Origin: Physcomitrium patens
Taxonomy: Eukaryota > Streptophyta > Bryopsida > Funariales > Funariaceae
Reading direction: 5' to 3'
Assembly: GCF_000002425.4 (NCBI RefSeq)
Contig: NC_037267.1
Location: 10,941,461-11,005,460 of the forward strand
DNA: 64,000 nt
This document shows, in pieces, positions 56,928 through 64,000 of this stretch; position 1 is the first letter of the stretch; every line of letters begins with the position of its first letter. Under the pieces are notes generated by a model that made no database searches, was not told the DNA's origin, and was given only the letters and a program-made list of their open reading frames with translations. The position numbers were made by a program, and so were the translations under genes.

Positions 56928-58640
56928 TAATAATCTTATTTTTATTATGGTATCATTTAAGCAAAGATAATAAGTAAGAATGTTATATTAAATTTTATAT
57001 CAATTGAATTTGAAGAATTATTAAACAGATGTAAAAATATATATTACTATTTTAAGATTAATAAGATGTTTTTGAAGAAACTAAGATAAAATTAGTAATA
57101 TATATATATATATATATATATATGATTGTCTATTACTTCTATAATTTATTATTATACATTGTTTCCAATATTTGTCTTTGTAATTTGAGACATTTATTTA
57201 TACTTATTTTAATTTATTATTAATACTATTAGTTTAAAATTGATGCCACAAAGCTCAAAAAACTTACTTAAATTTTATTAAGAATTTTGTTGAATTAATG
57301 TAATAATATGTATATAGACTGCATAAATGAATTTAGTTATAAATAAGTCAAAACATTAAAGTTTATAAAACATCAATAGATAAATTGTAACAAGGCTTTT
57401 AAAAAAGATACTAATATTATGTAATTTGACTTCAACTAGTCACGTTTTGTCTTTCTCTAAGATCTTTTAAATCTCTTCTTTTATTCTTTTGAGACCAAAG
57501 AATGAATGATATGTAGTTTAAGTTTTAAATAAAAGTATAGAATAAAATTGAATCAAAAGGCTTTGTAGAATTTACAAGTAATTTATTTTTATTATACTTT
57601 GAATTATTTTATTTTAAAAAAAATCTTCATCTAGGTTTTTTCTAATTACAATAAAATATTTTATTTCAAAATTTCTAATTTCCTTTGAAATAGTATCAGC
57701 TTTTTCATATTAGAATCACAATAGCTTTGTTCAAACCAATGACTAACTTCAACAATACTTGTCTTATAACATTTGTCTTTTTAAATTTAGAGTGTAGCAT
57801 TTTTTCAATGGTTAGATATTCTCAAATTTTTATTAGATTGTTCCTTGGGATCTTATTCACTATACTATTCTTTAATTTAAAAAAATATTTTTTCCTAAAA
57901 TAACAAATTTTTCCTTAAAAAAATAATTATTGCTATATTTTATATTTACTGATAGATTTTTTAATTAAAATTTTAATATATCTAGCATTCTTTAGACAAT
58001 ACAAATTTGAACTTAGTGTTTGCATAGGAAAAATGTAAATGAGAATTAGTTTTTATTTTATAAAAGTTTTGCAATAAATTTTGGAATTAAGATATATAAC
58101 CAACTTGTAAGCAACTTTTTATGTTGATATCTTTTTAAGAATATAAAAAAATGAAAGAAATCAGAAATATAGTAATAGAAATAATAAAAAAACAATAGCA
58201 AAAACAATAACATTTTAAGATTAAAAAAAATATGTAAGAAAAATGACAAAAGTAATTTTTTAAAAAATAATATGACTTAATTAACAAAATTTAACCATCA
58301 ATAAATGTATAATATTAAAAAGAATAATAATAACTAGTCTTAAAAAAATTAAACTATTCTATAAAAAAATATTAATGATTTTTAATTTATTTTTAATATT
58401 TTATAAAATATTTTTTTAAAAAAAGAAATTTAAAAACCTAAAAAATATTATTATTTGTTTAATATAAGAAAATTAATTCTATTTTATATTTTTTTCTATA
58501 ATTTTATATTTAAATGTTTTAAATACAACAATTATTGGATAAAATATTTAGTTTTTTTCTACTTACAAACTTTAATAGTTACAACTTCTTGGCTTTTTAT
58601 GTAAGCTTAAAGACCTCTTATCATCATCATCTATGTTTGT
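56311..58640. other. AT-rich intergenic DNA
   Basis: Very low GC. (AT)n runs at about 56896-56924 and 57100-57123. Nothing else recognised. Confidence 0.5.
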
Positions 58641-58940
58641 ATTAATAATGATTTGGATAATAAGAATAAATAGAAATAAATTGAAATAAAAATTTTAATA
58701 AAATCTTATAAAAAAGCTTTTAAAAAGCTTTTCACAAAGTTTCATCTTTACAAGTATCTATAGATGATTGATAGGTTGAAAACTAGGCCAACAAGTTAGA
58801 CATATATTTGGAGGTTTAAGCTATACATATTAAAATTTTGGCAACTTAATTTACACATTGCTATATAGCTTCTAGTTAGATAGTTTATGTAGAGATAAGA
58901 ATGAGATCTTTCTTATTCTTTCTAGAATAGATATTAATTC
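58641..58940 (+). repeat. Decayed LTR relic of the B/D type
   Basis: GATTGATAGGTTGAAAACT, GCCAACAAGTTAG and AGATAAGAATGAGATCTTTCTTATTCTT follow the B/D LTR order, including the palindrome before the R start. Ends lost. Confidence 0.55.
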
Positions 58941-58969
58941 GTTTTTGAAAGATATTGGTAAAATATATT

Positions 58970-59711
58970 AATAGTCTATATAATAGAAAATTCAAGAGGA
59001 CGGATGAGTGATTTAGTTATTAAAAGCGGTTAGTTATAGAATTATGGTTAGAATCTGGAGAATCAGGGGAAAGTATATAGGAGTTGTAGAAGTTAATTAG
59101 GGTGCCAGACAGTGAGAGTCGTAAGCCAAGGGCCATTGTTGTGATAGTGTGAGCTAGGATAAGCTTAGTGCTACCTCTTTTCTTTTGTTTGTTATTTTCT
59201 TTGACTAAGAGGATTGAGAGTTTCTGAATATTGTAAAGTGAATTATGGAATGGAAATGTGATTGGTATTGTTTGAGAAGAAGAAAGATTGAAAGGTGAAA
59301 TATGATTGTAGTTCAGCAGAGAGAATGAGTCTGTATTTGTGTGAAACACTGTAATATGAATGGCAGTTCTGTGTGAAGAATTCCAGTGATTGGAACGAGG
59401 GTAATTGTGTGCTGAAAGTTGTGAGGGCGTAGTATTACAGTTGGAGATTATGAGGGTGAATATATTGGTGGAAATAACAGTTATTGGTATGACTGAATTG
59501 CTATAAGGAAGAGACCGATAAGGTGAAGGAGAAGATTATAGTTTCCTTGTGTGTTTAGATATTGGAAATAGAGACGATACATTCAGGAGCTAATTAATTG
59601 TGTGACCATAACATGAACGCTTAAGCAACTAGTCATTCCCCGTGTTCGAATCCTCTTATACGAGTTTATGCTGGGAGGTTTCTTCCAGAATAAGTAAAAC
59701 GAGCAATCACA
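58970..59711 (+). repeat. 5' LTR of element N (left edge uncertain)
   Basis: Ends GAGCAATCACA at 59711. TATATAG at 59074-59080 is the likely TATA box. The stretch CCCGTGTTCGAATCCTC near 59650 is a motif often seen near the 3' end of plant gypsy LTRs. The 3' LTR is outside the window. Confidence 0.55.
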
Positions 59712-59714
59712 TTT

Positions 59715-59732
59715 TGGCGCCGCTGCCGGGGA
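59715..59732 (+). other. tRNA-type primer binding site of element N
   Basis: TGGCGCCGCTGCCGGGGA, 3 nt after the LTR end. This is the sequence type usual for plant Tat/Athila-like gypsy elements, primed by a host tRNA. It contrasts with the self-complementary sites of A-D. Confidence 0.75.
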
Positions 59733-59787
59733 GTGATAATAGCTTTGAGTGTTAGGAATTAATTACCAAACGTGTGAGAAAATTGGC

Positions 59788-61990
59788 AATGGAAGACGAT
59801 TTCAATAGTGTTTGAAGCAAGATTATGTTTAATAAGAACGAGAGTATTGCATCGAGGAAAATAAATCAGTTGAGAGAAAGACAAGGAAGAGCGCAAGGAA
59901 GGAACTTGCTTAGAGAGGAGCAAGAACGTAATCTTAAAAGAAAAAATCGACAAAATTGGATTAAATCATGGTTGCAAGTTTGTTGACTCATCCGAACATA
60001 TCAAGAACTAGACAGATTGTTAATTCTACAATCGTATGTACCATTAGAAAAACTGCCAAGAACACTCGCGAGAAATTTTGTTAACATTCCAGTGGAAATC
60101 TTGAGGCCGTTAATTAAAAGAAAAGAAGGCATAGAAGAATTTGGTACTCCATTGGATATTTTTTCAGTAAAGGGTACCAGTGAAACTAGCAATAGTGGCT
60201 CTTCTGATTAGCACAAATTGGTTGCCAATAAAGATAACTATATTGTATTTCAAAATCCGACATTTTCACCTGCAATTCAACCAATAAAACTAATTGCAAA
60301 AAATAATAGTAAATCGAGGAGCACTAAGAGCTCGAAAATTAGAACAAGGAAAAGTAGAGATTATTTTAAAATGGAGTTTAGCGGAATAAGAAATTTAATG
60401 GCGTCAGGAGGACCAACCGTTCCGATTACAGTACAAATGGGTGCAGTAGGCGATCGTATGACTAGTGTCGTGCCATTACCTACTTTTTGGGATTTGCCAG
60501 GTGCGGATCTAGATCAATATTTGTCTCAATTCTTGATGACGTGTGTAGCCAATAATGGAATAACAGAAGACATTTGGTTAAGATGGCTGCCAGTGACATT
60601 GAAAGATACGGCATTTGAATGGTACAACCGCCAACTAGTGGATCAATTTCTGAATTGGGAAGCATTGAAGAATACATTTTTATCTCATTTTCGGCCAATT
60701 GGTTTTGAGGACCGCCTTTGAGAGAAGCTAATAAACAACAAAATGATCCTAGGGGAGGCGGTGGAATCGTACTATGGCCGAGTGGCTGATATACTCAGTA
60801 AGTGGCCGAATCACCAAATGCTGGAGGCATTTATCTTATCCATATTAATCAATGATTTGTATCCACCAAAACTAAAAATGTTTGTAAAGGAAGCTCAATC
60901 CGTTACGGTGGCTGCATCCCTTAATAGAGCCAAGGTTTGGGAGGAATTCTATTATGATCAGTTTTTAATTGCAGGAGCCACGATGATTCCAATTCAAGGT
61001 AGATATCAAAATCCGACTTGGAATGAATCAGTGGGTAGTTATCCATGGATATTAGAAACAGGGGCCAATTCCAATACCAATATTCAGAGGCCAGTTAATG
61101 TCACCCCATTGCAAGCTATACCACTGAACGTGACAACAGCGTATGCTCCATATTTTCCGTATCAACAATAAGTGTTTACTACGGCACAGATATCAATAAT
61201 GCCAGTCCTAAAGATTCCAATGAAACCTTGTTATTGAATTTGACGAAGAAAATGGAAGAAATGGCCATCAATATGGCCAAAGATGAGGAGAAGAGGCAAA
61301 AGCCTACCAATACTAGGACCAATGTATGGTGCAGTAATTGTAAGGACCACGGTCATTCTGTAATAGTATGCCCCTCACCCTCACAAATAATGGGTCAATG
61401 TATATTTTGCGGAGATAAGCACCTAACAGCAAATTATTAGAATTGGCAAAGACAACAACAACAATTTAGTAATCAGACCATGATCCCACCAACCCAGTGG
61501 GACGTCAATTAAGTGCAAATAGGAAATACGTTTGGATGGAATGGAAATTGATTTAATCGATAAAATTGAGCATTCAATAACTTTCAAAGTTTCAATTTTA
61601 ATCAAAGATCTGCATCGAACCCCTAGAGCTACAGTAAGAAGCAACAAAGGTATCAACAATATGCTCTATCGACGTCATCAAATCAAGTTCCCTTAGTACC
61701 AACGGGACAACTAGGATCATTTTCTAACCCTACATGGAATAAGCCTAGTAGGTATATACAGGTGGAGGCACCCAATATGCCTGATGGAGGTGCAAGAAGA
61801 CCACTTCGTTGTTTTCGTTGCAGACAGATTGGTCATTATGCCAATGAATGTCTCAATCCCAGAGCCAGTGACGATTATGCACCAGTTTGTGAGAATTGCA
61901 AGCAGTCGGGGCATACGTATCAGCAATATAATACTCCATTCAATATCAATAATCGAGATCAGTAAATCCAAAGCTAAGGAAAATTTGAGG
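59788..61990 (+). pseudogene. gag of element N (stops and one frame change)
   Basis: Starts MEDDFNSV then a stop (59812-59814). A frame change follows by 60017. Main body 60218-61171: LPTFWDLPGADLDQYLSQF, LPVTLKDTAFEWY and FLSHFRPIGFEDRL form a capsid domain of the retrotransposon gag type. Zinc knuckles: CSNCKDHGHSVIVC (near 61330), CIFCGDKH (partial), CFRCRQIGHYANEC (near 61812) and CENCKQSGHTYQQY, whose last cysteine is lost. Several TAG, TAA and TGA codons; not translatable as one protein. Confidence 0.75.
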
Positions 61991-62028
61991 AGATAAATCG
62001 AGGTCCTCAAGATTCTCCAGTAAATCGG

Positions 62029-62950
62029 GTGGAATGTGTCCAAGCCGTTCTTACCCGGAGTCAGCAAAAGAGAAAAGGACCAATTCAACATTTGGATAAT
62101 CGAGATGCGAAAGTCCAATTTGATCCAATTAAGGGACTATCCAATCCAGGTCCTATTACGGGCTTCGTATTCAGTATGAGACCTGACGCGGTGGAAGAAT
62201 CCAATGAGGTCCCAATTACGGAGGCTTTGGTTCTGTTCCAAGCAGTTCCAATCTCTACGCAGTTCCGAGAAACGACCTATCTGTTGAAAGATCTTCTAAG
62301 GGGCGAGAATTCCAAGGAAGCTCTGGCTGCTGTTTTGATTTCGAGTCCAAGGCGAAAGAATATCTTACTTCACGGAGTTAAACTCAAACCAATGAAATGC
62401 AAAAGAGCATTGGGAATTACTCTCAATATGGAACCCTATGACATTCTGAAGGATTTGGATGTTATTCAGCCTTCAATTACAATGAAGCAACTTTTGGCTA
62501 TAGCACCGGAATGTCGATCTACATTGAATTTAGCGTTAATACGATGAAGATCTCGTACTAAAGAAATTCATGAAGTTAGCTTAAACCTTGATCCGGCAGC
62601 ACCAACAATCGATGTATCAATCGATGGTGTTTTAATTCCAGAGGTACAAGTCGATGGTGGCTCTAGTGTGAATTTAATGAACGTGGATACAATGAAGGAC
62701 TTGGATCTTAAGCAATTGCTACCTACGACATTGATCTTGCGAATGGCAGATCATAATCGGGTAAAGCCAATGGGAATCTTACGCAATATTGCCACTGTAA
62801 TCGTGGGATTGATATACAAAATCGATTATATTGTATTCTGATTACAGAGTTCTACATTATCGTATCCCATTTTATTGAGCAGACCTTGGTTTTAACAAGC
62901 CAAAGCTAAGAACGATTGGGGCCGAGGCACATTGACAATTGGAAAAGACT
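62029..62950 (+). pseudogene. Protease region of element N
   Basis: The open frame 62029-62547 (172 codons) is a linker with no catalytic motif. After a TGA at 62545-62547 the same frame goes on to ISVDGVLIPEVQVDGGSSVNLMN, the active site of a retropepsin (DGGSS for D-T/S-G), and ILLSRPW near 62870, the C-terminal protease motif. Stops follow. Confidence 0.65.
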
Positions 62951-63201
62951 GGGACTAGATTGTTCTACATATGTACCCGATACAATGTCATGGAGAATCT
63001 CAAATGCCAAAATCAGAATTTACATCGGACAACGAGAGTCAATCGATTGAGGCAGATGACGATGCTATAGGTTCACCGTAATTTGGGGTAGGACAAAACA
63101 CTTCAACAGCAAAGGCAGGAATCTACCAATGTGCAAGTCCCAGCGAATATTTACTACATCAGGAGAATGCAACTAACTCGGATCATACTATTGCCAAATG
63201 G

Positions 63202-63769
63202 ATGAACAATTCCGCAGTCAATAAAGTCAGCACATTCGAACCAGATTTGGGTGGTTCCCATATGTCGGATAATACAAGATATTCAGATCAGGAGAAGACA
63301 ATTAAATCAGAGGTTGTTGAAGACCCTGTGTGTCAATCCATTAACTTGGGCACCAATGAAACGCCACAGCTAATTAAAATATATGCTAGTATTATTGGTA
63401 CAGAATTGGATGCTTGAAAACAGTTTTTTGTCTGTCACAAATCTGCCTTTGCATGGTCATATGTGGATTTGAAAGGGATTCCAGTTGACGTGTGTGAACA
63501 CCAGATTATTTTGGAGGAGGGTATTATGCCAGTTCGTCAAAGGCAACACTGGCTTAACCCAAAATATTTCCTTTTAGTGAAAGAGGAATTGGATAAACTT
63601 CTCAACATGGATTTTATTTATCTTGCTCCGCATAGTGCATGGGTGTCGCCAATCGTGATGGTACAGAAGAAGAATAGGAAAATCAGGATATGTCAAGATT
63701 TTCGAAAGTTAAATGCGGCCACCAAGAAAGATTACTTGTCATTACCTTTCACAGACAGTATGGGTAACA
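63202..63769 (+). pseudogene. Reverse transcriptase N-terminus of element N
   Basis: After a linker (63202-63417) the frame from 63463 reads DVCEHQIILEEG, RQHWLNPKY, WVSPIVMVQKKNRKIRI, QDFRKLNAATKKDY and LPFTDSM: the finger domain of a gypsy RT. It is cut at about 63769 before the catalytic YXDD block. Confidence 0.75.
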
Positions 63770-64000
63770 TGTTGACATTATCACCAGGTAGTAAAAGAAT
63801 AGGAGTGAGGCACCAGTTAAAGTCATTATGTGGTGTTGTTTTGGGTTGGCTAGAGTGCCATTTTCTTATATTTCTTGTATTTTTGAGAGTAGTAGTCCCA
63901 AATAAAAGTTAAAAGTGAAGAGCTAGTCACAAGAAAGAGAACACATGGTGGAGACCCACAGGCAAGAACTATTCCGGGCTCGCAATAATTCAATTTTGGA
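63770..64000 (+). repeat. Putative LTR start of a further element
   Basis: The RT frame of N is lost exactly at TGTTGACATTATCACC, a plausible LTR terminus beginning TGTTGACA. The rest runs off the window, so class and length are unknown. Confidence 0.4.

Larger units (their letters stand above)
58970..63769 (+). mobile_element. Element N: Ty3/gypsy, non-chromodomain type, 5' half
   Basis: A different lineage from A-D: LTR end at 59711, a primer site of the TGGCGCCG type seen in plant Tat/Athila-like elements, a long gag with several zinc knuckles, protease and the start of RT. It breaks off at 63769, where another repeat begins. Codons are better preserved than in B-D. No integrase is visible, so lineage is inferred. 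Confidence 0.75.

Noticed and set aside
59600-59690. tRNA or SINE suggested by GTTCGAATCC
   Set aside because: No cloverleaf can be drawn, and the motif is common near the end of plant gypsy LTRs, which fits its position.

Overview
The window looks like a low-GC, transposon-dense plant chromosome segment, most likely from a bryophyte (moss-type). That is inference: the Ty3/gypsy chromodomain elements read like the fungal-looking (Tcn1-type) chromoviruses of non-seed plants, and the one intact host gene is a plant-type ubiquitin-like-domain PI4K-gamma kinase with a GT-AG intron. Most of the sequence is old LTR retrotransposon eroded by C-to-T and G-to-A changes.

Layout. 1-1270: unassigned. 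1300-27060: a nested stack. An old gypsy element H (+) holds element C (-, 5267-23067), which holds B (-, 5971-18012, target duplication CCTTG), which holds the youngest copy, A (+, 7505-14059, target duplication CATAC). 27660-47033: a second stack. A 5'-truncated chromovirus I (+) holds D (+, 28279-45792), which was itself hit by J (an LTR-like insert), E (a copia element), F (GC-rich insert), G2 (long repeat, itself holding a truncated solo LTR) and L (minisatellite-bearing insert). A solo LTR (K) also sits in I. 47041-47219: a protein-kinase relic. 48-54.6 kb: the GC-balanced genic island with the PI4K-gamma gene on the minus strand. 54.6-58.9 kb: AT-rich intergenic DNA with LTR relics. 58.97-63.77 kb: the 5' half of a different, non-chromodomain gypsy element (N) with a tRNA-type primer site, cut by another putative LTR that runs off the window.

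Main discovery. Elements A, B, C and D share an unusual 5' leader. (1) The 11 nt lying 31-32 bp after the TATA box, the expected RNA 5' end, are complementary to the 11 nt that start exactly 2 nt after the 5' LTR. The sequences differ between A (AGTCTCGACAA) and the B/C/D group (ACTCTTGTCAA type) while complementarity is kept. This is the signature of Tf1-like self-primed reverse transcription rather than tRNA priming. (2) The leader of A carries three repeated hairpin units, with compensatory base changes in the third. (3) The A LTR is packed with perfect heat-shock elements upstream of its TATA box, as is insert J. (4) Between pol and the 3' LTR lies a small reading frame whose protein, not its codons, is conserved between A and B. 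Together they describe an apparently self-primed, possibly heat-responsive chromovirus group with an extra 3' gene. A itself is damaged: a stop in gag, a stop in integrase and YLDN instead of YXDD in the reverse transcriptase.
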